Part shown: positions 1 to 7,772 of the stretch, piece after piece
How the letters are laid out: every line of letters begins with the position of its first letter
Position numbering within the stretch: position 1 is the first letter of the stretch
Source: Verrucomicrobia bacterium Opi.OSU.00C
GTDB taxonomy: Bacteria; Verrucomicrobiota; Verrucomicrobiia; Opitutales; PNEW01
DNA length: 36,989 nucleotides
Direction of reading: 5' to 3'
Assembly: GCA_002922725.1 (NCBI GenBank)
Contig: PNEW01000009.1
Span: 1 to 36,989, forward strand
Position numbers and translations under genes: made by a program
Notes under the pieces: generated by a model
Seen by the model: the letters and a program-made list of their open reading frames with translations, nothing else
The model's database searches: none
What the model was told of the DNA's origin: nothing

Positions 1-54
1 CTTCAAAACCGATTTATTCTGAGATTTAATCTATGCTAGTAAAAGCTGAGATCA

Positions 55-891
55 CTAGGTTGATTGTACTTGGGTTGGCATCTTTTTTAACCGCATATGT
101 TTCCCCGAAGCTTTTCGCTGTACTTTAATAACTTCACCAATCACACTAACGGCAATTTCTGCCGGTGAATCTGCGCAGATGTCCAAACCTATTGGTGCAT
201 AAATTCTTTCCAAATCCGCAGGATTAGTACCTTCTGTAACTAATTCTTCAAATACGCGTTTTACTTTCCGATTACTACCAATCATCCCAATATAGCCGAT
301 AACATGTTGTGGTAATAACACACGTAGTGCTTCTTTATCGATCATATAATTTCGGCTAACAATAACGACAGAATCAGAAGGTTGCCATGATTCTTTTTTA
401 AACACTTCTTGTGCTGATAAATTACTAATAAGGTTTTCAGCGTTGGAATAATATTGGTCGCTTAATAATTCAGCACGATCATCGATGACCGTGACATGAA
501 AACCACAACCATGGGCTAAACTCGCGATCGCTTGAGAACAATGGCCTGCACCAACAAGAATGAGTCGGGGGGCAAGTTTTTGCGGTTCAATTAACACTGT
601 CACTTCGCCACCACATATTGCGCCAAATGAATCCGGTTCATTTTCACGTAAAGGATACCTTTTTAAAATAGGTTCACCGGTCGAATTAATCGCATTTATC
701 GATTCTTCAATAACCAAAGATTCAAATTTACCTCCTCCTATGGTGCCGGATATTTTTCTGTCGCTATAGACAATCATCTTAGAGCCCGGTTCACGTGGGA
801 CAGAGCCCTTAATAGAGGCTACTGTTACTAAGGCACAATTCTCTCTGGTTTTACGGGTTAGAAGAAACTCTTCAATAATTGACTCAGTCAT
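55..891 (-). CDS. XdhC/CoxI-family molybdenum-enzyme maturation protein
   Basis: This protein of about 278 residues has the two-part XdhC/CoxF layout. The N-terminal domain carries GSVPREPGSKMIV, then GTIGGG and a CGGEV motif. A Rossmann-type nucleotide-binding segment follows (LILVGAGHCSQAIASLA, about residues 110-126). The C-terminal part has GYIGMIGSNRKV and an APIGLDICADSPAEIAVS motif. In the family, XdhC binds molybdenum cofactor, helps insert the sulfurated cofactor into xanthine dehydrogenase-type hydroxylases, and is cytoplasmic. No hydroxylase subunit lies in the window; partners could lie beyond the left edge, downstream of this gene. The start is taken at the ATG at 891; an in-frame TTG at 897 would add two residues. 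The family call is secure, but the enzyme it serves is unknown. Confidence 0.88.
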   Translation of the reverse strand: MTESIIEEFLLTRKTRENCALVTVASIKGSVPREPGSKMIVYSDRKISGTIGGGKFESLVIEESINAINSTGEPILKRYPLRENEPDSFGAICGGEVTVLIEPQKLAPRLILVGAGHCSQAIASLAHGCGFHVTVIDDRAELLSDQYYSNAENLISNLSAQEVFKKESWQPSDSVVIVSRNYMIDKEALRVLLPQHVIGYIGMIGSNRKVKRVFEELVTEGTNPADLERIYAPIGLDICADSPAEIAVSVIGEVIKVQRKASGKHMRLKKMPTQVQST

Positions 892-1436
892 AGCCAATGA
901 GTCTTGTTACCATTTCACATAGGTCAAGACCGTAGATAATACTTGGTATATGTGTGTAGCATCGTAATAAGGTCTTTCTTTACACAAAAGGTCGCAACAT
1001 AACCTACGAAAAATAAGTAAGATCAAATTAAAGCAAAATAGTGGTATTAGTTAAGCTATTTTCCCCTAATACAATTGCCGAATAGGCTTTGATCACATTA
1101 ATCGGTACGTCATTGAGATTTCAGTTGTTATCTTTTCCAGGAAAATCGTAAAAATTGAAATTTGTGGGTAAAAATTCTAACTTCCCGACAGTGTAAATAA
1201 ATCACAATCATTATCAATGCGCTTGCAAAACTATAGTGAAGTTTATTTAAAAATTATTGGTTCGCCACATTTATAAATTTAGATCTTTTTAAGAAAATTA
1301 AAATATAAGTGCAATAGGGGTGGATATTTAAATATTAAGACCTATAATTTTGATGGTGAATTAAGTTATGATTTCAAAAGAACAAAAGACATAAATTAAC
1401 ATTACGCTTTATATAAGACTAATAATAATCGTATAA
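892..1436. other. Non-coding gap between divergent xdhC-like and dioxygenase genes
   Basis: About 545 bases with no convincing ORF (the longest plausible one is 19 codons) and no tRNA-like T-arm. It contains a nested dyad centred near 1139, listed separately. A TATAAG hexamer at 1412-1417, about 20 bases before the dioxygenase ATG, is a possible -10 element without a clear -35 partner. The size and divergent layout suit a two-way regulatory region, but no known operator was recognised. Confidence 0.5.
1118..1161. promoter_or_regulatory. Nested dyad symmetry, possible operator
   Basis: An inner perfect palindrome TTTTCC-A-GGAAAA (1133-1145) is framed by outer arms ATTTCAGTT (1118-1126) and AATTGAAAT (1153-1161). 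The outer arms pair over nine positions with one G-T wobble. Both pairs share nearly the same centre, with 6 and 7 bases between the inner and outer arms. This looks more like a protein-binding dyad than a terminator, because no T tract follows and the inner loop is a single base. Function is inferred only. Confidence 0.3.
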
Positions 1437-2207
1437 ATGAACGAAAAAGAAAAACATGAATTGAAAGCTGACTTTGAGCGTGACGGGTATGTCTTTATCC
1501 CAGGATTTTTAAAAGGTGATACATTACGCGAACTATTGAGTAATATTGATAGGTATTTAGAAACTATTGCGCCTAAGCTACCGCATGGTTCAGTTTTATA
1601 CGAAGATATAAACCGACCAGAAACATTGAAACAAACAGGAAAACTGCATAGACATGATAAATATTTTGAAAGGTTGTATTATGGAAATCGGTTTGAAAAG
1701 TTGGCGGAAATCCTTCTAGGAAGTTCATTAAGCAGGGAAGCAGACAACTTTCAGTATTTCAATAAACCACCTAAAGAAGGATTGCCTACCCCACCACATC
1801 AGGATGGCTATTACTTCAAAATTAAACCCTGCGAAGCCGTGACTATGTGGTTAGCATTAGAAGAAGTGGATGAAGAAAACGGTTGTGTCCGCTATGTTAA
1901 AGGATCTCATCAACGCGGGATGCGCCCGCATGGGCTATCAGGAACATTAGGATTTTCCCAAGGAATTACCAATTATGGCACAAATGAGGATAAAGCCAAT
2001 GAAACAACATTTCATGCTCAAGCAGGAGATTTACTAATACATCATGCGATGATGATTCATCTAGCAGGAGCAAATACTTCAACAACACGTACGCGTAAGG
2101 CAATCGGGATGATTTATTATTCTCAAAATGCAAAAGTAGATCATGAAGCAAAAGCAGTCCATGAAGCAAAAGCGGTCCATCAACTTAAACTTGGTGGACA
2201 ATCTTAA
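1437..2207 (+). CDS. Phytanoyl-CoA dioxygenase (PhyH) family protein
   Basis: This 256-residue Fe(II)/2-oxoglutarate-dependent oxygenase has the facial triad H121-x-D123 (within PPHQDGYYF) and H208 (within MMIHLAGAN). An arginine at 218 or 220 is suited to hold 2-oxoglutarate. The first 20 residues (FERDGYVFIPGFL) are the usual PhyH opening. Family members hydroxylate small molecules such as phytanoyl-CoA, ectoine or secondary metabolites, so the substrate cannot be named. The last 25 residues are unusual: a His-Glu-Ala-Lys-Ala-Val hexapeptide occurs twice in tandem, followed by a degenerate third copy, and this lies beyond the catalytic fold. The gene stands alone between gaps on both sides. 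No good ribosome-binding site precedes the ATG. Confidence 0.87.
   Translation: MNEKEKHELKADFERDGYVFIPGFLKGDTLRELLSNIDRYLETIAPKLPHGSVLYEDINRPETLKQTGKLHRHDKYFERLYYGNRFEKLAEILLGSSLSREADNFQYFNKPPKEGLPTPPHQDGYYFKIKPCEAVTMWLALEEVDEENGCVRYVKGSHQRGMRPHGLSGTLGFSQGITNYGTNEDKANETTFHAQAGDLLIHHAMMIHLAGANTSTTRTRKAIGMIYYSQNAKVDHEAKAVHEAKAVHQLKLGGQS
2130..2186 (+). repeat. 18-bp in-frame tandem repeat in the dioxygenase 3' end
   Basis: The 18-base units at 2142-2159 and 2160-2177 differ at a single base (A/G at the 15th position) and each encodes His-Glu-Ala-Lys-Ala-Val. A degenerate partial copy precedes them (2130-2141, Ala-Lys-Val-Asp) and another begins after (2178-2186). The unit is a multiple of three, so expansion or contraction keeps the frame. 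Confidence 0.85.
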
Positions 2208-2396
2208 ATCAACAACAAGAATTTAAATTTATCAGGTGATTTCTTATTTCCAGGTGAATTTCTTCTTGCTTTCCATAGGTTAGAAGCTATTCATTTTTCT
2301 TTCTTATAGCTACATCCTATAAAAGTAAAACAACCTATTCGAAATTATTTAATTTATAAGCAAAGATATTATTTTGTAGGCAATAAGAAGTATTAT
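2208..2396 (+). promoter_or_regulatory. Leader/promoter region of rpsB-tsf
   Basis: This 189-base gap precedes rpsB. It holds two copies of an imperfect repeat, CAGGTGATTTCTT at 2233-2245 and CAGGTGAATTTCTT at 2251-2264. A possible -35 TTGCTT (2266-2271) is followed by a poor -10. rpsB leaders in many bacteria are autoregulated by S2, but no such structure was recognised here. Confidence 0.3.
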
Positions 2397-3260
2397 ATGA
2401 ATATAACAATTAATGATCTAATTGATGCAGGTGTTCATTTCGGACATCAGCTGCGCAGATTTAACCCCAAAGCTAAAAAGTATGTCTATGACAATCGATA
2501 TGGAATTTCAGTTATTGATTTAGAGCAAACATATAGTCTTTTAAATGAAGCAGCTAGTTATATAGAAGAACTTGTAACTTCTGGCCAAAATATCCTTTTT
2601 GTTGGCACTAAACGACAAGCTCAAGAAATTATTCGGGAAGCTGCGACTTCTTGCCAAATGCCTTTTTGTGCTAATCGTTGGATGGGGGGAACACTTACCA
2701 ATTACTCAACCATTAAATCCAGCTTGGATAAATATAAAAATTATCTCGCAATGGAAACTGATGGTTCTTTAGATAAACTACATAATAAAGAAGCTTCAGC
2801 AATTCGACGCGAAATGAATAGGATGCAACGAAATTTTGAAGGTCTTCTCGAAATGACTGAATTACCAGCGGCTATATTCGTGATTGATATAAATCACGAA
2901 CAAATAGCAGTAGCCGAAGCTAATAGGATGGAGATTCCGCTTATAGCTCTTGTTGATACTAATAGTGACCCCAATCTCATAAACTTGCCTATTCCTGGTA
3001 ATGACGATTCAATTAAATCTATCCGTGTTATTGTTGAGACGATAATAGAAGCAGTGCAGAATGGTATTACTCAAAGAGAGATACAGGCTAAAACAATGGC
3101 CATATCACCTTCACCCATTGTACGTGAAAAGACTAAAGAGGAACAATTACCGATCACTGCCCCCACTCCCAGCAAAGACGAAAATCAAGCATTTGATGAA
3201 ATACCAACATCCTACTCATCAGATAGTGATGATGATCCTTCTCCAACTACCTCCAATTAA
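2397..3260 (+). CDS. rpsB: 30S ribosomal protein S2
   Basis: S2 of the small ribosomal subunit, 287 residues. The N-terminus AGVHFGHQLRRFNPKAKKYV, the NILFVGTKRQAQEII segment, NRWMGGTLTNYSTI, and the ALVDTNSDPNLINLPIPGNDD motif are all characteristic. The protein is about 45 residues longer than the E. coli form. The excess is a low-complexity, acidic, Ser/Pro/Thr-rich tail (about residues 235-287, ending with a run of Ser and Asp) that is likely disordered. A weak purine stretch (AAGAAG, 2385-2390) precedes the ATG. The gene sits 43 bp upstream of tsf, the usual partner, and the two are probably co-transcribed. Confidence 0.97.
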   Translation: MNITINDLIDAGVHFGHQLRRFNPKAKKYVYDNRYGISVIDLEQTYSLLNEAASYIEELVTSGQNILFVGTKRQAQEIIREAATSCQMPFCANRWMGGTLTNYSTIKSSLDKYKNYLAMETDGSLDKLHNKEASAIRREMNRMQRNFEGLLEMTELPAAIFVIDINHEQIAVAEANRMEIPLIALVDTNSDPNLINLPIPGNDDSIKSIRVIVETIIEAVQNGITQREIQAKTMAISPSPIVREKTKEEQLPITAPTPSKDENQAFDEIPTSYSSDSDDDPSPTTSN

Positions 3261-3303
3261 TAAACAGAATCTTTCTATACTAGATCAAAAAAAATAAAAC
3301 CCG

Positions 3304-3897
3304 ATGAGTATCATAATTACCGCACAAATGGTGAGTGAATTGCGATCCAAAACTGGAGCTGGTCTTATGGATTGTAAAAAAGCTCTGACAGAAGCAAATG
3401 CCGACTCTGAAGAAGCTTTACTCATTTTGCGCAAAAAAGGAATAGCTGCAGCAGACAAAAAATCTACTCGTACTGCTAGTGAAGGACTAATTGAACAATA
3501 TATTCATCTTGGAGGTAAAGTCGGAGTATTGATTGAGGTAAATTGCGAAACAGATTTCGTAGCTAAAACAGAAGATTTCAAGAAATTTGTAAAAGATATA
3601 TGTCTTCATATTGCAGCAACAAATCCAGTTTGTATTTTACGTGAAGATGTACCAGAAGACTTGGTTGTAAAAGAGCGTGAAATTGCTACATCACAAATAC
3701 AGAATAAACCTGCACATATTATTGAGAAAATTGTTGATGGCAAACTGGATAAATATTTCCAAAGTATATGTTTACTCGAACAACCTTTTGTTAAGAATCC
3801 TGATCAAACTATTCAAGAGCTTCTCAAAGAGATAATCGCAAAGCTCGGTGAAAATATAATTATTCGTCGGTTTGTTCGCTATCAGTTAGGGAATTGA
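3304..3897 (+). CDS. tsf: Elongation factor Ts
   Basis: EF-Ts catalyses GDP/GTP exchange on EF-Tu. The N-terminal UBA-like domain carries LRSKTGAGLMDCKKAL (about residues 13-28). The core contains the EF-Tu-contacting motif CETDFVAKTEDF (about residues 80-91). At 197 residues it is a short form that lacks much of the C-terminal extension of the E. coli protein (about 283), as in several other phyla. It follows rpsB in the same direction. pyrH and frr, which often come next, are absent; instead a convergent aldolase gene ends 30 bp away. No classical ribosome-binding site is visible before the ATG. Confidence 0.97.
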   Translation: MSIIITAQMVSELRSKTGAGLMDCKKALTEANADSEEALLILRKKGIAAADKKSTRTASEGLIEQYIHLGGKVGVLIEVNCETDFVAKTEDFKKFVKDICLHIAATNPVCILREDVPEDLVVKEREIATSQIQNKPAHIIEKIVDGKLDKYFQSICLLEQPFVKNPDQTIQELLKEIIAKLGENIIIRRFVRYQLGN

Positions 3898-3927
3898 AAG
3901 TTAACAGTTTAATTGGGGTTCATTCCA

Positions 3928-4854
3928 TTAAGCTAAGAGTTCTTGAATATAGTTATTTAACTCATCTAGCTCTTTATCACTTAGAGAATGATAAGGTGAC
4001 CTTCGATATCTTTTCGAATGGCCCGCGATTTCTAAAATTCCGTGTATCCCCGCATCACGGCCACCTTTTACAGTATCTAAATATTCAAAGAGTGGCATAT
4101 CGTAATCCCGAATAAATGCTATTGCCTCTTTTATATTTCCTTCAGTAATGGCATCCCAATAATTCCATGTTAATTCCGGTTTAAAGGTTATAAATACTGA
4201 AAAACTACCGTCTACACCATAGGGTAGAAGGTTCATATGATTTTCTTTTAAACCTCCTGCGATAATTGCCCACTTATCATAGGCTATACTACAAATTTTA
4301 CGGCCATAATTATTACAAACATCATCTTTTAAAGCAACAATACCAGGAACCTTATTAAGTAATGCTTCAATAACTCCAACAGCAAATGTTAAAGATCTTT
4401 TACCCAGGTAATTAGTTACAACCATAACAGGGATGTATTGGCTTGCTGCTTTATAATGTGAGATTAGACTTTCTACAGTAGTTGATGATCCCCAATCAGG
4501 AGGTAAGACCATTAACATATCAGCACCCAATTCTGAGCTATATTTAGCAAACTCTACTGTTTTCCCAGTACACCATATTCCAGTAGCCGCTACTACCATC
4601 ACCCGCTTATCAACGTATTGAACAACTACTTTTGTTAATTCAGCAATCTCAACATCCGTTAGTAAGGAATATAGACTATCCCCATAAGTTAATATAACAT
4701 TTTTAGCTCCAGCATCTATGACGAAATCAATTTGCCTACGCAAACCATCCCAATCAATATCACCATTTATATCAAATGGGGTACGAATAGATGGACATGG
4801 TCCCATCAAACAAGCACGAAGCTCGTGAGGACATCTTTTGGTCTTTGATGTCAT
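3928..4854 (-). CDS. DapA-family aldolase/dehydratase (not a canonical DHDPS)
   Basis: A 308-residue class I aldolase of the dihydrodipicolinate synthase / N-acetylneuraminate lyase family. The Schiff-base lysine is K176 in VPGIVALKDD, and a tyrosine at Y149 lies where the family's catalytic Tyr is expected. The GTTGE loop that binds the keto-acid carboxylate is replaced by TYGDS (about residues 56-60). This argues against dihydrodipicolinate synthase and for a member acting on another 2-keto acid, such as a 2-keto-3-deoxy sugar acid. It lies 27 bp downstream of an HpaI-type aldolase on the same strand, so the pair probably forms one catabolic operon. A TAAAAT hexamer sits five bases before the ATG (4860-4865). 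The exact substrate is unknown. Confidence 0.85.
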   Translation of the reverse strand: MTSKTKRCPHELRACLMGPCPSIRTPFDINGDIDWDGLRRQIDFVIDAGAKNVILTYGDSLYSLLTDVEIAELTKVVVQYVDKRVMVVAATGIWCTGKTVEFAKYSSELGADMLMVLPPDWGSSTTVESLISHYKAASQYIPVMVVTNYLGKRSLTFAVGVIEALLNKVPGIVALKDDVCNNYGRKICSIAYDKWAIIAGGLKENHMNLLPYGVDGSFSVFITFKPELTWNYWDAITEGNIKEAIAFIRDYDMPLFEYLDTVKGGRDAGIHGILEIAGHSKRYRRSPYHSLSDKELDELNNYIQELLA

Positions 4855-4881
4855 TAAATATTTTAAGGGAAAGTATATTAT

Positions 4882-5667
4882 TTAACACCCTTTTAAGGCG
4901 TTTTCAAATTCCTTATCCCAACGTTCAAAGCTTTGGATAATAGCTCCCATATCACCACCATAATTAAGAAATCTTGCTCCTGCATCAATTAGCCCTTTTA
5001 GATCATCACCACCAGTTGTAGGTCTACCCCATGCGAGCCCATTTTTTTCTGCAGAATTAGAAACCTTCTCTTGGGCCTCCATAAATCGAGGGTCTTTCAA
5101 GTCTGAGGGGCAGCCTAAACGCATACTTAAATCACTTGGTCCTACAAAAAGAATATCTAATCCATTAACCGCTGCAATCTCCTCAATATTATCTACTGCT
5201 TGAGGAGTTTCGATTTGAACCGCAATTACTGTTTCCCGATTATAATGATCCGTGTATTCCTTTAAATTAAAATTCCTATAGTAATCACCATCTAAACAAC
5301 CACCATCTACACCTCTGTCCCCAACTGGGTGAAATTTAGCATTTTCAACAATACTCTTTGCCTCTTCGGCCGTATTAACAAGTGGAATCAAAAGACCTGT
5401 TGCACCATTATCTAAAAGTTTCCCTATAGGAGTTCTTTCTCTTAATGAACTTGGGCGAATAATGCAATCGATATCATGAGCGTGTGAATTGATAAGAAAG
5501 TTCTTTATATCTATTGGATTCCAAAAATTATGTTCTGACTCAAGCCAAATACCATCATATCCATTTTCAGATGCATATTGAGGTATAAGTGATATAGGAT
5601 TGTAAACACATACTGTCCTGGCAACTTGACCACTATTGAGCTTTCTTAATACTTTTGAATTTCTCAT
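4882..5667 (-). CDS. HpaI/HpcH-family class II aldolase
   Basis: A 261-residue metal-dependent pyruvate-type aldolase. The catalytic His is near residue 46 in LESEHNFW. An arginine lies in IIRPSS (R71), and the metal ligands are E153 in QIETPQA and D179 in FVGPSDLS. The HPVGDRGVDGG loop (about 113-123) is the family's substrate loop. Members cleave 4-hydroxy-2-ketoheptanedioate or 2-keto-3-deoxy-L-rhamnonate-like acids to pyruvate plus an aldehyde. It is the first gene of a two-gene operon with the DapA-type enzyme, which suggests use of sugar acids; this is inferred. Inverted repeats and a candidate promoter lie just upstream. Confidence 0.88.
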   Translation of the reverse strand: MRNSKVLRKLNSGQVARTVCVYNPISLIPQYASENGYDGIWLESEHNFWNPIDIKNFLINSHAHDIDCIIRPSSLRERTPIGKLLDNGATGLLIPLVNTAEEAKSIVENAKFHPVGDRGVDGGCLDGDYYRNFNLKEYTDHYNRETVIAVQIETPQAVDNIEEIAAVNGLDILFVGPSDLSMRLGCPSDLKDPRFMEAQEKVSNSAEKNGLAWGRPTTGGDDLKGLIDAGARFLNYGGDMGAIIQSFERWDKEFENALKGC

Positions 5668-5691
5668 AACTTAGATTTTAAATATTTTAAA

Positions 5692-5749
5692 ATGAGGTTC
5701 ATGACATTATCTAGAAGCCGACCTCATAATTTATTGAAATAAATGTCAA
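5692..5749 (-). promoter_or_regulatory. Candidate promoter with overlapping dyad before the aldolase operon
   Basis: On the reverse strand a perfect TTGACA (5749-5744) is followed, after a short 15-base spacer, by TATGAG (5728-5723). The arms of a perfect 7-bp inverted repeat, ATGAGGT (5692-5698) and ACCTCAT (5721-5727), are 22 bases apart, and one arm overlaps the proposed -10. A repressor bound to the two half-sites could block the promoter. The spacer is shorter than the ideal 17, so the promoter call is tentative. Confidence 0.35.
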
Positions 5750-5781
5750 TAAACAGTTAAAATATTAATTAGTAATTATTT

Positions 5782-5803
5782 ATATACACAAATTTTTGTA
5801 TAT
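5782..5803 (-). repeat. Inverted repeat (7-bp arms) after pheA
   Basis: ATATACA (5782-5788) and TGTATAT (5797-5803) are perfect complements around an 8-base loop. It lies about 26 bp past the pheA stop and could be a weak transcript-end hairpin for scpB-pheA. The stem is A+T only and the following bases are A-rich rather than a T tract in the transcript direction, so a true terminator is doubtful. Confidence 0.3.
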
Positions 5804-5828
5804 GTGCTCAAATATTTATTTTTTATAT

Positions 5829-6902
5829 TCAAGATTTCTTGCTTTTGGGGTAACTACCCAACCATTTGACCATTGGACAAGTAGCTTTTAATTCTTTTAG
5901 TGCTTCTTGTACTTCGAGGTCTTCGTAATGACCTATAATATCGACAAAAAAGTAATAATCCCATAATTTACGTTTATTTGGTCTAGATTCTATTTTGCTC
6001 AAATTTATTCCACGTTTACAGAATGGATCTAAGGCATACTGTAAAGCTCCAGGCTTATCTTGCAAAGAAAAAACAAAACTCGTTTTATCTCGTCCTCCTC
6101 CTAATCTTCCTGATGGAGAATTACCTATTATTAAAAATCGAGTTACGTTTTCCATTTTATCTTGTATATTCTCCTCGATTATTGGGATTTTATATATTCT
6201 CGCTGCTGTAGCTGAGCCTATTGCTGCTGTTCTAGGTTTATCTTTTATTTGAAAAACAGCTTCCGCTGTACTTGACGTATGAATTTCCTCTATACCTGGA
6301 AGTTTACGTGATAACCACCGTCTACACTGATCTATAGCAATATCTTTAGAATAAACTGTTTTAATATCGGCCAATGAAGATTGGGAGATAAGGCATAACG
6401 AAATATCCAAATATATTTCAGAAATAATTTTAAGATCTGTTTCCACGAGTAAGTCAAGGGAATGAGTTACCGATCCCTCTGTTGAATTTTCGACTGCAAT
6501 AACTCCATATTGAGCTTCACCTTTTTCGACTGAAGAAAATATATCGGAAAAAGTATTTAAAGCTATATAATCTAAACTGTTACCAAAACTTTTTAGAGCA
6601 GCTTCATGAGTAAAAGTTGCTTCCGGACCAAGGTAAGCTATAGTAATTTGTTTTTCTAAACGTATAGTAGAAGAAATAATTTCTCTATAAATTGATCGAA
6701 TTGCATCATTCTCTAATGGACCCTTGTTTTTAGAATCCATTTTGTTCAATATCTCTGATTCCCTAGTTGGATCATAGACATCTTTTCCCAACTTCTCTTT
6801 AATACGACCTATTTCAATAGCCAATTCAACACGTTTATTGAGACAATCAATAATTTTGCTATCGAGAGAATCTATTTTATTTCTTAATTTTTCTAAATCC
6901 AT
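5829..6902 (-). CDS. pheA: Bifunctional chorismate mutase / prephenate dehydratase
   Basis: This P-protein makes phenylpyruvate from chorismate in phenylalanine synthesis. An AroQ-type chorismate mutase helix bundle opens the protein (MDLEKLRNKIDSLDSKIIDC to about residue 85). The prephenate dehydratase domain follows (IAYLGPEATFTHEAA, AVENSTEGSVTHSLDLL, and the catalytic TRF in NVTRFLII). A C-terminal ACT domain has GALQYALDPF and KIESRPNK, the family's GAL and ESRP feedback motifs, so inhibition by Phe is expected. Length is 357 residues from the ATG at 6902. An upstream in-frame start at 6950 would add 16 residues unrelated to the family and overlap scpB, so it was rejected. It begins 7 bp after scpB ends, so the two are co-transcribed. 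Confidence 0.95.
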   Translation of the reverse strand: MDLEKLRNKIDSLDSKIIDCLNKRVELAIEIGRIKEKLGKDVYDPTRESEILNKMDSKNKGPLENDAIRSIYREIISSTIRLEKQITIAYLGPEATFTHEAALKSFGNSLDYIALNTFSDIFSSVEKGEAQYGVIAVENSTEGSVTHSLDLLVETDLKIISEIYLDISLCLISQSSLADIKTVYSKDIAIDQCRRWLSRKLPGIEEIHTSSTAEAVFQIKDKPRTAAIGSATAARIYKIPIIEENIQDKMENVTRFLIIGNSPSGRLGGGRDKTSFVFSLQDKPGALQYALDPFCKRGINLSKIESRPNKRKLWDYYFFVDIIGHYEDLEVQEALKELKATCPMVKWLGSYPKSKKS

Positions 6903-6909
6903 ATTGAGA

Positions 6910-7620
6910 TTAAATTTTACCTGAAGTTGGAAGTCCAACGTCAGTGTCACTTAAGGTTTCCATTTCATGATTAGATGCTTCTAGAATCCATTCATTAACT
7001 TGCTCTGGTGAAAGAATGTCTGATGCTGGCAATTCTTCAATAGAACTCAACCCACAATATTCTAAAAATTTATCACAAGTTTCATACTGAAGTGGTCGTC
7101 CAGGTAGATCTGCTCTACCTGACACCAAAATAAGTTCGTGCTCAAGAAGGGTATTTATGGAACTATCTGATGATACCCCTCGAATAGCTTCAATCTCCGA
7201 TCTTGAAACTGGTTGACGGTAAGCTACGATTGCTAATGTTTCCATTGCTGCTTGACTAAGTCTTTGTGGTTTTGGGTTGTCTCTTAAAAGGCGAATCCAA
7301 TCTGCAAAATCAGGGCTTAATGATAGCCTATATCCATTCGGACCATTAACTAACCTATAGACCTCCTTATTTTTAATTAAACTCTCTGCTAAAGCATCCA
7401 TGCTGTCTCGTATTTGAGTCGCAGTAATAAGAACTGGAACTTGCTTAACTATATTTTCCGTCGATTCACCTTCTACCATTCCACCAAGTAACATTTCTTT
7501 TTTTAAGGGTGAAGGTAAATTATGATAACGGGTTATAATATCTTGAAAATCTTTAACCGTTAAAGATTTTGAGGATGAAAAAAGCAGTGATTTAAATATT
7601 CTTTGAAAATTGAACTCCAT
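6910..7620 (-). CDS. scpB: Segregation and condensation protein B
   Basis: A 236-residue ScpB, a winged-helix subunit that joins ScpA and SMC in the chromosome-condensing complex. The diagnostic block is RLSQAAMETLAIVAYRQPVS (about residues 118-137), followed by RSEIEAIRGVSSDSSINTLL and the glycine-rich PGRPLQYETCDKFLEYCGL. The C-terminal 40 residues are variable and acidic, as usual. scpA is not adjacent; instead pheA follows after a 7-bp gap. The ATG at 7620 is preceded by TAAATT five bases upstream rather than by a ribosome-binding site. The promoter region is shared with divergent ilvD. Confidence 0.93.
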   Translation of the reverse strand: MEFNFQRIFKSLLFSSSKSLTVKDFQDIITRYHNLPSPLKKEMLLGGMVEGESTENIVKQVPVLITATQIRDSMDALAESLIKNKEVYRLVNGPNGYRLSLSPDFADWIRLLRDNPKPQRLSQAAMETLAIVAYRQPVSRSEIEAIRGVSSDSSINTLLEHELILVSGRADLPGRPLQYETCDKFLEYCGLSSIEELPASDILSPEQVNEWILEASNHEMETLSDTDVGLPTSGKI

Positions 7621-7738
7621 AATAAAATTTAATCTTATTATTAAAGTTATATGTTATTTTGGCTCTTTGGCGATAAAAAGTGGTTGTAGTTAATTCGCAA
7701 TTGGATCATATGTAAAACTCAATTTATACAATAATGTT

Positions 7739-7767
7739 TTAAAACTAGCTTAAAATTTCCCTATAAT
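7739..7767 (+). promoter_or_regulatory. Candidate promoter of ilvD giving a leaderless mRNA
   Basis: A perfect -10 TATAAT (7762-7767) lies 17 bases after TTAAAA (7739-7744; 4 of 6 matches to TTGACA). The ATG at 7773 begins five bases after the -10, so transcription would start at or next to the ATG. No ribosome-binding site is present. This is position-based inference. Confidence 0.45.
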
Positions 7768-7772
7768 AAAAA

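Noticed and set aside
3928..4854. Bona fide lysine-pathway dapA
   Set aside because: The GTTGE loop is replaced and the operon partner is a catabolic aldolase.
6903..6950. A longer pheA start at 6950
   Set aside because: The 16 extra residues do not resemble the family and overlap the scpB end; the ATG at 6902 gives the usual chorismate mutase opening.
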